A stretch of 50,220 nucleotides of DNA, from contig NZ_AYXG01000222.1 of the NCBI RefSeq assembly GCF_000564855.1, forward strand, positions 1 through 50,220, written 5' to 3'. Below, in pieces: positions 1-9,607 of this stretch. Source of the stretch: Actinokineospora spheciospongiae. Lineage in GTDB: Bacteria > Actinomycetota > Actinomycetes > Mycobacteriales > Pseudonocardiaceae. Within the stretch, counting starts at the first letter, position 1. The number at the start of each line of letters is the position of its first letter. The position numbers and the translations under genes were made by a program. Under the pieces are notes generated by a model. That model was given only the letters and a program-made list of their open reading frames with translations, did not search any database and was not told the DNA's origin.

Positions 1-140
1 CACCCGGGCAGTTGCTTGGTCGGGCCGCCGGTTGCGGGGGTGGTCGGTTGGCCAAGCACCTCCACCCACCCGGGCAGTCGCTCGCCGGGCCGCCGGTTCC
101 CGGGGTCGTCGGCCGGCAAGCGCACCCACCCACCCGGGCA
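1..140. repeat. Tandem ~65-bp GC-rich repeats (dispersed family)
   Basis: The decamer CACCCGGGCA recurs at about 1, 67 and 131, giving a 64-66 bp period. Each unit continues through CGGGCCGCCGGTT and a GTCGG block. The same motifs in the same order occur at 7861-8140 (CCACCCACCCGGGCA followed by CCGGGCCGGCGGTT), so this is one dispersed family present twice in the window. The array lies just past the 3' end of the ABC exporter gene and may continue beyond the left edge. No function is assigned. Confidence 0.75.
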
Positions 141-152
141 CCACCGCACAAG

Positions 153-173
153 CCCGGGTTGCACGGGCCCGGG
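153..173. terminator. Weak GC hairpin after the ABC exporter operon
   Basis: Two CCCGGG blocks (about 153-158 and 168-173) can pair around a nine-base loop, directly at the 3' end of the minus-strand ABC gene. There is no U-tract, so termination is only a possibility. It could equally be part of the neighbouring repeat array. Confidence 0.3.
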
Positions 174-2000
174 TCAGACCAGGGAGTCGCGCCAGGTGGC
201 GTGCAGGGTGGCGAAGTGGCCGCCCCCGGCGATGAGGTCGGCGGGTGGGCCGTCCTCGGCCACCCGGCCGTCGGCGATGACCAGTGCCCGGTCGGCGATC
301 AGGACGGTGGAGAACCGGTGGGCGATGATCAGGGCCGTGCGGTCGGCGAGGACCGACTCCAGCGCCCGCTGCACGACCTGCTCGGTCGGCACGTCGAGGC
401 TGGAGGTGGCCTCGTCCAGCACCAGCACCGCCGGGTCGGCCAGGTAGGCGCGGGCGAAGGCGATGATCTGGCGCTGGCCCGCGGACAGCCTGCCGCCGCG
501 CTTGCGGACGTCGGTGTCGTAGCCCTCGGGCAGGGCGGTGATGAACTCGTGCCCGCCCACCGCGCGGGCCGCCGCCTCGATCTGCGGCCGGGTGGCGGTG
601 GGGTCGCCCAGGGCGATGTTGTCGGCCACCGAACCGCTGAACAGGAAGTTCTCCTGGGTCACCATGACCACCGACCGGCGCAGCTCCGCGTCGCCGAGGG
701 AGCGCAGGTCCACCCCGTCGAGGCGGACGGTTCCGGCGGTCGGGTCGTAGAAGCGGGCCACCAGCTTCGCCACGGTCGACTTGCCCGCGCCGGTGGGGCC
801 GACCAGGGCGACGGTCTGGCCCGCGGCGATGTCCAGGTCCAGCGGGTGCAGCACCACCGGGGTGTCGGGGCGGTAGCGGAACTCCACGCCGTCGAAGGTG
901 ATGCGCCGACCGCCCGCGTGCCGGGGCAGTTCCACCGGGTGGTCCGGTTCGGCGACGTCGGGGCGCTCCTGGAGCAGGCCGGAGATCTTCTCCAGGGCCG
1001 CGGTGGCCGAGGAGTAGGAGTTGGCGAACATGGCGATGTCGTCGAGCGGGTCGTAGAAGCGGCGCAGGTACAGGGTGAACGCGGTCAGCACCCCCAGTTC
1101 CAGTCCGCCGCCGATCACCCGCCAGGCGCCGATCGCGAGGACCAGGGCCAACGACAGGTTGCCGATCAGCCGCACGGCCAGGGTGAAGTGCGCCATCAGG
1201 TCGAACGCGCGCCGGTTGGCGCCGCGGAACTCGTCGTTCAGGCTGCCCAGGATCGCCTCGTTGCGCGGTTCGCGGCGGAACGCCTGCACCGCGCGGATGC
1301 CGTTCATGGTCTCCACGAACTGCACGATCACCTTGGCGATCGCGCCCCGGGTGCCGCGGTAGGCGCGGTCGGAGTGGCGCTGGAACCACCGGGTGATGAA
1401 CCAGATCGGGATGAACCCGGCCAGCACCAGGACCGCCAGCGGCGGGTCGAGCACGACCAGCAGACCGGCGATGCCGACCATCGACAGGACCGCGGTGAGG
1501 GTGTTCTCCACACCGGTGTCGAGCAGGTCCTCCAGCGCGTCGACGTCGCTGGTCATCCGGGAGACGACCTTGCCGGAGGTGTAGGACTCGTGGAACGACA
1601 CCGACAACCTGCCGGAGTGCTCGAACACCCGCTGCCGCAGGTCGGTCAGCACGTCGCGGCCGATCCGCCCGGACAGGCGCATGAACGCGTAGTACAGCAG
1701 CGAGGACGCCACGGCCAGCGCCAGGTACCCGCCGACGCACCAGGCGAGCGTGGTGCCGTCGCCGTCGAGGGCGCGCGGCACGCCCGCGTCCAGGGCGACC
1801 GCGATCAGCAGCGGACCGGACAGCGCCGCCGCGTTGTGCAGCACCACCAGTGAGAACGCCAGCAGCACCCACCACCGGCGCGGTCGCAGCAGCGAGCCCA
1901 GCAGCACCCGCGACCGCCTGCGCAGCTTCACCCCGACCGCGGCGGTCAGTTCGTCGGTGTCCTCCGCGGCCACCCCGCGCCAGGCCTGCTCGTCGGTCAC
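174..2000 (-). CDS. ABC exporter half-transporter, canonical ATPase subunit
   Basis: Fused permease-ATPase of the multidrug/lipid exporter type, 608 aa. The N-terminal half (about residues 40-330) carries six hydrophobic segments; the C-terminal half is the nucleotide-binding domain with Walker A GPTGAGKST (~400), signature LSAGQRQ (~503), Walker B plus catalytic Glu in VLVLDEATSSLD (~525) and H-loop AHRFST. The GTG start at 2000 overlaps the upstream stop in a GTGA, implying translational coupling to the partner gene. The canonical Glu here and an Asp in the partner suggest a heterodimer of the TM287/288, LmrCD or BmrCD kind. The substrate is unknown. Confidence 0.93.
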   Translation of the reverse strand: MTDEQAWRGVAAEDTDELTAAVGVKLRRRSRVLLGSLLRPRRWWVLLAFSLVVLHNAAALSGPLLIAVALDAGVPRALDGDGTTLAWCVGGYLALAVASSLLYYAFMRLSGRIGRDVLTDLRQRVFEHSGRLSVSFHESYTSGKVVSRMTSDVDALEDLLDTGVENTLTAVLSMVGIAGLLVVLDPPLAVLVLAGFIPIWFITRWFQRHSDRAYRGTRGAIAKVIVQFVETMNGIRAVQAFRREPRNEAILGSLNDEFRGANRRAFDLMAHFTLAVRLIGNLSLALVLAIGAWRVIGGGLELGVLTAFTLYLRRFYDPLDDIAMFANSYSSATAALEKISGLLQERPDVAEPDHPVELPRHAGGRRITFDGVEFRYRPDTPVVLHPLDLDIAAGQTVALVGPTGAGKSTVAKLVARFYDPTAGTVRLDGVDLRSLGDAELRRSVVMVTQENFLFSGSVADNIALGDPTATRPQIEAAARAVGGHEFITALPEGYDTDVRKRGGRLSAGQRQIIAFARAYLADPAVLVLDEATSSLDVPTEQVVQRALESVLADRTALIIAHRFSTVLIADRALVIADGRVAEDGPPADLIAGGGHFATLHATWRDSLV

Positions 2001-3775
2001 GCCGACCCCACCCTCTCCCGCTCGTCGTCCAGTGTGGACAGCAGGGCGCGGTAGTCCGCGTTGCCCGCCAACAGGTCGCTGTGCGTGCCGACGGCGGTGA
2101 TCCGCCCGCCGTCGAGCAGCGCCACCCGGTCGGCCAGCCGCACGGTGCTCGACCGGTGCGCCACCACCAGGGCGGTGACCCCGCGCAGCACCTCCCGCAG
2201 CGCCCGCTCCACCTCCGCCTCGGTGTGCACGTCGAGCGCGGACAGCGGGTCGTCGAGCACCAGCACCCTCGGTCTGCCGACCACGGCCCTGGCCAGCGCC
2301 AGCCGCTGCCGCTGGCCACCGGAGAGCGACAGCCCCTCCTCGCCGATCCGGGTGTCGAGCCCCCACGGCAGCCGGTCGACGAACTCCTCGGCCTGCGCGA
2401 TCCGCAGCGCCACCCGCACGTCGGCGTCGGTGACGCCGGGGGAGCCGAGCGCCACGTTCTCCCGCACGCTCGCCGAGAACAGCACCGGCTCCTCGAACGC
2501 GGTGGCCACGGCCGTGCGCAGGTCGCCCAGCCGCAGGTCGCGCACGTCCACCCCGTCGACGAGCACCCGCCCACCGGTCACGTCGGCCAGGCGCGGCACC
2601 AGCGCGGTGAGCGTGGTCTTGCCGGACCCGGTCGGCCCCACGAGCGCCACGGTCTCGCCGGGGCGCACCACCAGGTCGACCCCGGACAGCACCTCGCCCG
2701 CCGCGCCGGGGTAGGCGAAGCGGACGCCGTCGAGCCGCAGCTCGCCGTCCCCGTCGGCGGGCAGCGGCACCGGGTCGGCCGGGTCGGTGACGGTGATCGG
2801 CGAGTCGCGCACCTCCCAGTACCGCTCGCACGCCGTCGCCGCCTGGTTGGTCTCGGCCAGCAGCCAGCCGATGGAGTCGGTCGGCCAGCGCAGGTAGGTG
2901 GCCACGGTGATGCCCGCGACCAGGGTGCCGATCGACATCGTCCCCTGCGCGATCCCCTGGGTCCCCACCAGCAGTTGCAGGCCGATGCCCAGCTCCGGCA
3001 GGAAGATGATCACGCCGATCAGCCCGGCGATGACCTTGTACTTGGCCAGTTCCGTCGTCCGCAGCTCCCGCGCCTGCTGCCCGAACCGGCGGGCGATGTC
3101 GGGCCCACGGCCGAACGCCTTGAGCACCCGGATGCCCAGCACCGACTCCTCGACCGTGGTCGCCAGGTCGCCCGCCTGGTCCTGCGACCGGCGGGAGAGC
3201 ACGGAGAAGCGCAGCTCGTAGCGGGTGGAGATGACGATCAGCGGGGCCGCGCACAGCAGGGTGATCAACCCCAGCCACGGGTCCAGCGCGAACAGCACCC
3301 CGATGCCCATCACGATCGTCAGCGCGTTGACCACCATGAAGATCGCCGCGAACCCGATGAACCGCCGCAGCGTCGACAGGTCCGACACGGCGCGGGAGAG
3401 CAACTGCCCGGACTGCCACTGGTCGTGGAAGGCGACCGGGAGGCTCTGCAGGTGGTGGTAGAGGTCGGCGCGGAGGTTCGCCTCGATCCGGGTGGACGGT
3501 TCGGAGACCAGCCTGCGGCGCAACCAGATCAGCCCCGCCTCGGCGATTCCCAGGACCACGATGAACCCGATCATCCACCCGAGCCCGCCGGTGTCGCGGT
3601 GCGCCACCGGGCCGTCCAGGATGGCCTTGACGACCAGGGGCATGGTCAGGCCGCAGGCCATCGAGCCCAGCACCGCCAGCCCGGAGCCGATGAGGTACCA
3701 GCGCAGCGGGCGGACGTACGGGCCGAGCCTGCGCAGCGCGGCCAGCCTGGAACCCGGACGCGGGTCCTCGCTCAT
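1997..3775 (-). CDS. ABC exporter half-transporter, degenerate ATPase subunit
   Basis: First gene of the two-gene exporter operon, 592 aa, membrane domain then ATPase domain. Walker A GPTGSGKTT is near residue 378 and signature LSGGQRQR near 482. Walker B reads VLVLDDPLSALD, so Asp stands where the catalytic Glu should be; the H-loop His (AHRSST) is kept. Asp at this position is typical of the non-catalytic half of asymmetric heterodimeric ABC exporters. The ATG at 3775 is chosen because a GAAGGGGG ribosome site lies just upstream; longer in-frame versions lack one. Substrate unknown, probably drug, lipid or peptide export. Confidence 0.93.
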   Translation of the reverse strand: MSEDPRPGSRLAALRRLGPYVRPLRWYLIGSGLAVLGSMACGLTMPLVVKAILDGPVAHRDTGGLGWMIGFIVVLGIAEAGLIWLRRRLVSEPSTRIEANLRADLYHHLQSLPVAFHDQWQSGQLLSRAVSDLSTLRRFIGFAAIFMVVNALTIVMGIGVLFALDPWLGLITLLCAAPLIVISTRYELRFSVLSRRSQDQAGDLATTVEESVLGIRVLKAFGRGPDIARRFGQQARELRTTELAKYKVIAGLIGVIIFLPELGIGLQLLVGTQGIAQGTMSIGTLVAGITVATYLRWPTDSIGWLLAETNQAATACERYWEVRDSPITVTDPADPVPLPADGDGELRLDGVRFAYPGAAGEVLSGVDLVVRPGETVALVGPTGSGKTTLTALVPRLADVTGGRVLVDGVDVRDLRLGDLRTAVATAFEEPVLFSASVRENVALGSPGVTDADVRVALRIAQAEEFVDRLPWGLDTRIGEEGLSLSGGQRQRLALARAVVGRPRVLVLDDPLSALDVHTEAEVERALREVLRGVTALVVAHRSSTVRLADRVALLDGGRITAVGTHSDLLAGNADYRALLSTLDDERERVGSA

Positions 3776-3932
3776 GGTGCCCCCTTCGTCGCCTCGTCCG
3801 ACGTTAGCGAGGAGGGGTGACAATCGGCACCCGGTTTTCCACAGGGCGGGGTTTCGCTTGCGGCGCAAGGGAAGTGATCACAACAGCGGGGGCCGGCTCG
3901 CACGCGGGGGCCGGGGCGGGCATCATGTGGCC

Positions 3933-4154
3933 ATGACGGTGCGCTTCCTCCGCACGGCGCCGAGCATGGCCTTCCCGGACGGGAGGCTGCTCGCGGTCCG
4001 CGACACGCAGGTGTACCTGCTGGCCCCGGACGGGTGGACCCGGTTGGGGGCGCCGCGCACCCGGTCGGCGGAGCCGCTGGACCGGGAGGCCGCGGAGGAC
4101 TGGTGCGAGCGGGAGGGGTGGGACCTGCACCTGCTGGACGCCGTCCCCGGGTGA
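3933..4154 (+). CDS. Small hypothetical protein (73 aa)
   Basis: Short ORF with strong codon bias, starting with ATG at 3933. The product has no signal peptide or membrane segment. It shows an alternating hydrophobic N-terminal half (VYLLAPDGWTRLG) suggesting small beta strands, then an acidic Trp-rich C-terminus (EDWCEREGWDLHLL). No family is recognised. It lies between the ABC exporter and the MerR gene, transcribed toward the MerR gene with a 78-bp gap. It could start a few codons upstream at GTG 3927. Confidence 0.6.
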   Translation: MTVRFLRTAPSMAFPDGRLLAVRDTQVYLLAPDGWTRLGAPRTRSAEPLDREAAEDWCEREGWDLHLLDAVPG

Positions 4155-4232
4155 GACCGCCCTGGTCGCCGCGACGGCGGCTGAGCACGCCGTGACAACA
4201 CGGTCCGCACCCGCTTCCCGAGGGGGGACGGC

Positions 4233-4964
4233 TTGGCCTGGAGCACCCGGCAGATCGCCGAACTCGCGGGCACCAGCGTGCGCGCGGTGCGGCACTACCA
4301 CGAGGTGGGCCTGCTCGCCGAGCCCGAGCGCCGGGCCAACGGCTACAAGCGCTACGGCGTCGCGCACCTGGTGCGCCTGCTGCGGATCAAGCGCCTGACC
4401 GACCTCGGGTTCTCCCTGCCGCAGATCGCCGGGATGGGCAACGCCGACGAGCACCCCGAAGAAGCGCTGCGGGCGCTGGACGCCGAGGTCGCCGGGACCA
4501 TCGAGCGGTTGCAGCGGGTGCGCGCCGAACTCGCCCTGATCCTGGACAAGGCCGCCCCCACCGACCTGCCCGCCGAGTTGGCCCAGGCCGCCGCCGACGC
4601 GAAGCTGACCGCCGCCGACCGCTCGTTCGTCGTGGTGATGAGCCGGTTGCTCAGCCCCTCGGCCATCACCGCCTACCGGGGGATGCTTGAGGCCTACAGC
4701 GCCGATCCCAGCACGGACGAGTTCGACCACCTGCCCCCCGACGCCGACGAGCAGACCCGCGAGGACCTGGCCCGGCGGATGGTCGGGTACATCCGCGAAC
4801 TCCAGGCCGACCACCCGGGGATGCGGGAGCTGAAGGCGGACACACCGGCCGCCGCGCGCCTGGCCGCGCAGACGATGGCGACGGCCCTGCACGACCTCTA
4901 CAGCCCGGCCCAGGTCGACGTCATCCGCCGCGTGGGGAGGCTGCTCGCGCTCGACCCCGGCTGA
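4233..4964 (+). CDS. MerR family transcriptional regulator
   Basis: 243 aa. The N-terminal winged helix-turn-helix of the MerR family is clear: STRQIAELAGTSVRAVRHYH followed by VGLLAEPERRANGYKRYG, within residues 3-70. A helical dimerisation stretch follows (about 75-110), and the remaining ~130 residues form an alpha-helical effector or oligomerisation region with no cysteine metal motif, so a metal sensor is unlikely. The TTG start at 4233 follows AGGGGGGACG, a good ribosome site. It ends just before a strong hairpin terminator. The target is not evident. Confidence 0.88.
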   Translation: MAWSTRQIAELAGTSVRAVRHYHEVGLLAEPERRANGYKRYGVAHLVRLLRIKRLTDLGFSLPQIAGMGNADEHPEEALRALDAEVAGTIERLQRVRAELALILDKAAPTDLPAELAQAAADAKLTAADRSFVVVMSRLLSPSAITAYRGMLEAYSADPSTDEFDHLPPDADEQTREDLARRMVGYIRELQADHPGMRELKADTPAAARLAAQTMATALHDLYSPAQVDVIRRVGRLLALDPG

Positions 4965-5000
4965 CCGGTGCCCCGACTGCCCTCAGTGGACGCTGGTGGG

Positions 5001-5044
5001 AACGCGGAAGCCCCGGCTCTGGTGTGAGCCGGGGCTTCCGCGTT
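5001..5044. terminator. Bidirectional hairpin terminator between merR and sepH
   Basis: A perfect 19-bp inverted repeat (5001-5019 with 5026-5044, core GAAGCCCCGGCTC) around a six-base loop. It sits between the convergent MerR gene (ends 4964) and sepH (ends 5061), so it probably serves both. Confidence 0.85.
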
Positions 5045-5060
5045 GCGTTCCGGTGCCGCG

Positions 5061-6098
5061 CTACCCGCGGTTGGAGCGGGTGCCCAGGAGGACGTCCTCC
5101 CACGAGGGGACGATCGGGCGGGCCTTCTTCCCCTTGGCGGGGCGGCGGGCCGCCGCGGGGTCCTGCTTGCGGGGCGCCTCCTCGGCGGGGGCGTCCTGCT
5201 GCTCGGGCTCCGGGGCCTGTGCCTCCTCGGGGAACTCGACCACGGCGGCGGGCTGGGGGGCGGCGACCGGCTCCGGGACGGCCAGTTCCTCCTCCAGGTC
5301 CAGCGCCACCGGTGCCGGGGTCGGCTCGGGCTCGGGCGTCAGCTCGAAGTCCTCGACGAAGTCCTGCTCCGGGTCGCGGCGGTCGGGCTCGGCGGCGGGC
5401 ACCACCGGTGCCGAGGGGGCCGCGGGCGGCTGCTCGGGCCCCGGGTCCGCCGTCTCCAGGCTCATGGCCGCCTGGGCCAGCTCGGTGACCGGGCGGACCG
5501 TGCGCAGGGTGCGGGTCGGCTGCGGGTCCAGCAGGTCGTGGGCGTGCTCGTCCAGCGGGGTGACCGTGCCGCCCTGGGCGCCCGGGCTGAACGACCAGTG
5601 GGCGCGGTTGTGCGACCGACCCGCGGCCCAGCTCAGGCGGACGATCCACTTGCCTTCCTCGTTGCGCCACGAGTCCCACAGCGCGACCTCGGCGTAGTCC
5701 TGCCCGCGCAGGGTGAAGGCGTGCTGGACCACCTCGTCGAGGGTCCGCACGTCCGGGCCCTCCTCGCGGACCGGGTGCGCCCGCTGGGCCATCTCGGCGT
5801 AGCGGGAGCGCTCCTGCAGGACCGGGTAGGCGAAGCGGTCGATCTTGTGCGTCGGGAGGCCGGAAGCCTCCGCGACCTGCTCGACGGACTCACCCGCACG
5901 GATGCGGGCCTGGATCTCACGAGGACGCATCTGGCTCTCCAGCTCGATCTCGATCTGGCCGAGTCGGGTGACGTCTCCTCGGGCGGCCGCGCGCAGCCGC
6001 TCGTCCGCCGGGAGGGTGAAGCGCTCGCCTCGCGCCGAGTCCTCGCAGACGATGGTCTTGCCATCATCCGCCAGCCCGACGACCCGCAGCGCGCGCAT
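5061..6098 (-). CDS. sepH: Septation protein SepH
   Basis: 345 aa. SepH is an actinobacterial cell-division protein that binds and stimulates FtsZ assembly. The N-terminal domain (about 1-165) is conserved: MRALRVVGLADDGKTIVCED, then the helix-turn-helix-like stretch IQARIRAGESVEQVAEASGL and WDSWRNEEGKWIVRLSW. The C-terminal half is a long Pro/Ala/Glu-rich disordered region ending in a basic tail. ATG at 6098 is chosen for its GGGAGG ribosome site; an in-frame start seven codons upstream lacks one. It lies beside serC, as its mycobacterial homologue Rv0883c does beside Rv0884c. Confidence 0.92.
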   Translation of the reverse strand: MRALRVVGLADDGKTIVCEDSARGERFTLPADERLRAAARGDVTRLGQIEIELESQMRPREIQARIRAGESVEQVAEASGLPTHKIDRFAYPVLQERSRYAEMAQRAHPVREEGPDVRTLDEVVQHAFTLRGQDYAEVALWDSWRNEEGKWIVRLSWAAGRSHNRAHWSFSPGAQGGTVTPLDEHAHDLLDPQPTRTLRTVRPVTELAQAAMSLETADPGPEQPPAAPSAPVVPAAEPDRRDPEQDFVEDFELTPEPEPTPAPVALDLEEELAVPEPVAAPQPAAVVEFPEEAQAPEPEQQDAPAEEAPRKQDPAAARRPAKGKKARPIVPSWEDVLLGTRSNRG

Positions 6099-6365
6099 CG
6101 AGCACCTCCCGTACGACATGAGCAGAAATCACTCGTCTGCGTCCCACGGTAGATCGGCGGTACGGCCTGACGCGCCAGGCGCGCCGCGATCCCCGTGACA
6201 TCCACTCGTGATCTTGCCGTATCCACCGGGGCCGCCGCATCCCGATTGGGGCGCGGTTCACCCATTCGCGAGCGTGTCAGCGTGGACACGCCGGGGGGCC
6301 ACCGCCGATAGTGATCGGTTGGTGGCCCTCCGGGGTGATCACCCGGGCAGTTTAGCCCGAACGGC

Positions 6366-7544
<1,179 letters not shown>

Positions 7545-7653
7545 CTAGGCCCGTCCACCATGTGGTCCCACTCGGCTGGGGTGGCCTCGGGGTCGCCCGA
7601 TCCGGTCGATCGCGGGCTGCGGGGGTGGGCAGGACTTCTTGTTCAGTCGTGGC

Positions 7654-7770
7654 TGTGGTTCAAGGGCCCGGTCGTTTTGGGGGCGTGCACGGGTGGATCT
7701 GCTCAGCCGTGCCGTGGTTTCAAAGTCCGGTCGTTTGTTGGGCGTGCCCGGGTGGGTGGATCTGCTTGGG
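7654..7770. repeat. Two ~57-bp direct repeats
   Basis: The series GTGGTTcAAgg.CCGGTCGTTTtgGGGCGTGC.CGGGTGGATCTGCT occurs twice, about 7654-7709 and 7712-7766, with a more decayed third copy possible around 7625-7653. The second copy runs straight into the left arm of the long palindrome, so copies of the arm appear to have been duplicated. Confidence 0.6.
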
Positions 7771-7892
7771 CGGGGCCCCTACAGCGATCATGCGCCCGGT
7801 GTGACCGAGTGGGGCGAAAAGAGTGCCCCACTGCCCAGGCAGGCTCGCACATGATCGCTTCCCCCACCCAAGCACATCCACCCACCCGGGCA
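7745..7892. repeat. 148-bp imperfect palindrome (REP/MITE-like or structured RNA)
   Basis: The outer arms 7745-7775 and 7861-7892 pair over about 31 bp with roughly two mismatches (core TGCCCGGGTGGGTGGAT). Inside them AGCGATCATG (~7782) pairs with CATGATCGCT (~7850), and at the tip AGTGGGGC (7808-7815) pairs with GCCCCACT (7824-7831) around a GAAAAGAGT loop. Three nested stems fold the whole unit into one cruciform or hairpin. There is no transposase, so it could be a non-autonomous element, a REP-like sequence or a structured transcript. Confidence 0.7.
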
Positions 7893-7894
7893 TT

Positions 7895-8120
7895 CTGGCG
7901 CCGGGCCGGCGGTTTGTTGGGTGGTCGGTTTCGCTGCGCCCGGTGGGGTTCGCGGTGGCGGGCTGGCGGGTGGCTGGTGGCTGGCCCGCCCGGCCGCCGG
8001 TTTGTCGGGTGGTCGGTAGCCGGGCCGACGGTTTGTCGGGTGGTCGGCGGCTGTGCGGTGTGGGCCCCGGGTGGCCGGCCGCCCGGCCGTTGGTTTGGCG
8101 GGTGGCCGGGCCGCCGGGTT
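7895..8120. repeat. Degenerate ~30-bp GC-rich repeats
   Basis: Versions of GCCGGGCCGnCGGTTTGTCGG followed by GTGGTCGGT start near 7900, 7989, 8019 and 8080. Spacing is irregular and copies are diverged, so this is a decayed array rather than CRISPR. The same words occur in the 1-140 array. Confidence 0.6.
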
Positions 8121-8144
8121 CGGGGGTGGTGGATCGGTGTCGGG

Positions 8145-9524
8145 TCAGGGGTGGCGGGGGCGCCAGCCGTGCTTGTCGACGCCGCCGGGGATGGCTTCGG
8201 GGGTGCCGTAGGGCTCGCGGGTGAAGATGAAGGTAGCGAGGTCGAGGTGGCTGGGGGTGCCGTCCGGGGTTCGGTGCAGGGTGAGGGTTTCGCCCGCGTA
8301 GTAGCCGTCGAGGCCCTGCCAGGTGTCTTCGGCTGTGGGGCGGAAGCGGGAGGCCCGACCTCGGCCCGAGGTGGGGACGAGGTTGAGCAGGCGGTCGGGC
8401 AGCAGCTTGAGGGTGTACGGGGTGGGGCCCCAGTGCCACTGGCCGGTCAGGGCGAGCAGGGCCGGGTCGACCTCGGGCATCGGTTCCCACTCGGCGGGCA
8501 GGGCGGGTTCGTGCTGCTCGACGAGGTCGATCAGGTCGGCGGCGAGGGTGCCGACGCCGACGCCGGAGGTGCTGTTGGCCAGGCAGAGGGCGCCGGTGCC
8601 GGTGGCGGGGTCGGTGAGGACCATGGCGAGGAAGCCGGGCATGGAGCCGCCGTGGCCCGCCAGGCGCCTGCCCTTGACCCGCATGGTCTGCAGGCCCAGG
8701 CCGTAGCCGGAGGTCCAGGTGTCGTCGTCCTCGACGTGGGCGGGTTCGCGCATCTCGGCGACCGTGTCCGGGTGCAGGACGTCGCCGGTGTCGCCCGCGA
8801 GGAAGCGGGTCCAGCGGGCCAGGTCGTCCACTGTGGACCAGAGTTGGCCCGCGGGGGCCATCGCGCCCGCGTCGGGGGTGGGCTCGTGCAGCAGGACGTC
8901 GGCGTAGGGGTGCACCGCCCAGCCGGTGGCCGCGTCGGCCTGCGGGTGCGGGGTGGTGCGGGCCATGCCGAGGGGTTCGAGGACCTCCCTGGTCAGGGCC
9001 TCGTACCAGCCGGTGCCGCGGTGGCGGGCGACGAGTTCGCCGAGGACGCCGAAGCCGACGTTGGTGTAGTGGAAGCGGGCGCCGGGGCGGTGCCTGGTGG
9101 CCTCCGGGCCGAGGCTGGCGTTGAGCGCGGCCCAGTCGCCGCCCGCGGCGCGCTCCCACCAGGTGCCGGGGGACTCGGAGGTGAGGCCCGCGGTGTGCGC
9201 GAGCAACTGCGCCACCGTGGCCCCGCCGAAGGTCGTGCCCGGCACGTGCCGCTCCAGCGGGTCGTTCAGGTCGAGCCTGCCCTCGTCGCGCAGGCGCATG
9301 ACCAGGGCGCCGATGAAGGTCTTGGTGATCGACCCGATGCGGTACTGGGTGTCGGCCGTCGGCGGCCTGCCCTCCACCTTGCCGCGGCCGCCGCTCCAGA
9401 CGAGCCGGTCGCCCCGGACGACCCCCGCCACCAGGGACGGGGCCCGGCTCGCCGCCTGCTCGGTGGCGAGCCTGCGCAGCAACGCGAACTCAGTGGTCTG
9501 CAACATGGGGAGATTGTCGGGCAT
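8145..9524 (-). CDS. Serine hydrolase, class C beta-lactamase/esterase fold
   Basis: 459 aa penicillin-binding-protein-like hydrolase. Catalytic motifs are visible: S65-I-T-K68 (SxxK), Y153-T-N155 (YxN) and H291-G-G293 (the HxG version of the third motif common in EstB/D-aminopeptidase relatives). A C-terminal beta-rich domain of about 100 residues (WHWGPTPYTLKLLPDRLLNLVP) resembles the lipocalin-like tail of this group. No signal peptide, so probably cytoplasmic; esterase or peptidase is as likely as beta-lactamase. Start ATG 9524 has no clear ribosome site; the mRNA may be leaderless. ATG 9506 is an alternative. Confidence 0.85.
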   Translation of the reverse strand: MPDNLPMLQTTEFALLRRLATEQAASRAPSLVAGVVRGDRLVWSGGRGKVEGRPPTADTQYRIGSITKTFIGALVMRLRDEGRLDLNDPLERHVPGTTFGGATVAQLLAHTAGLTSESPGTWWERAAGGDWAALNASLGPEATRHRPGARFHYTNVGFGVLGELVARHRGTGWYEALTREVLEPLGMARTTPHPQADAATGWAVHPYADVLLHEPTPDAGAMAPAGQLWSTVDDLARWTRFLAGDTGDVLHPDTVAEMREPAHVEDDDTWTSGYGLGLQTMRVKGRRLAGHGGSMPGFLAMVLTDPATGTGALCLANSTSGVGVGTLAADLIDLVEQHEPALPAEWEPMPEVDPALLALTGQWHWGPTPYTLKLLPDRLLNLVPTSGRGRASRFRPTAEDTWQGLDGYYAGETLTLHRTPDGTPSHLDLATFIFTREPYGTPEAIPGGVDKHGWRPRHP

Positions 9525-9552
9525 AAGGTGATCCGATAATTCCCCGGGCACG

Positions 9553-9590
9553 GCGAAGGCCGCCTCCCCGGGTGGGGAGACGGCCTTCGC
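9553..9590 (-). terminator. Hairpin terminator after citrate synthase 2
   Basis: GCGAAGGCCG (9553-9562) pairs with CGGCCTTCGC (9581-9590), with an inner CTCCCC/GGGGAG stem. It lies 18 bp past the citA stop codon on the minus strand. Confidence 0.75.
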
Positions 9591-9607
9591 GCTGCGCTGC
9601 GGGGGGA

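Noticed and set aside
12-1853. Very long open frames opposite the ABC genes and elsewhere (for example 1850-3820, 6579-9539, 22545-24530)
   Set aside because: They are side effects of extreme third-position GC. Their translations are Arg/Gly/Ala/Pro-rich without domains, and the other strand carries clear family motifs.
7625-8120. CRISPR-like array
   Set aside because: Repeats differ from each other, spacing is irregular, there are no unique spacers and no cas genes.
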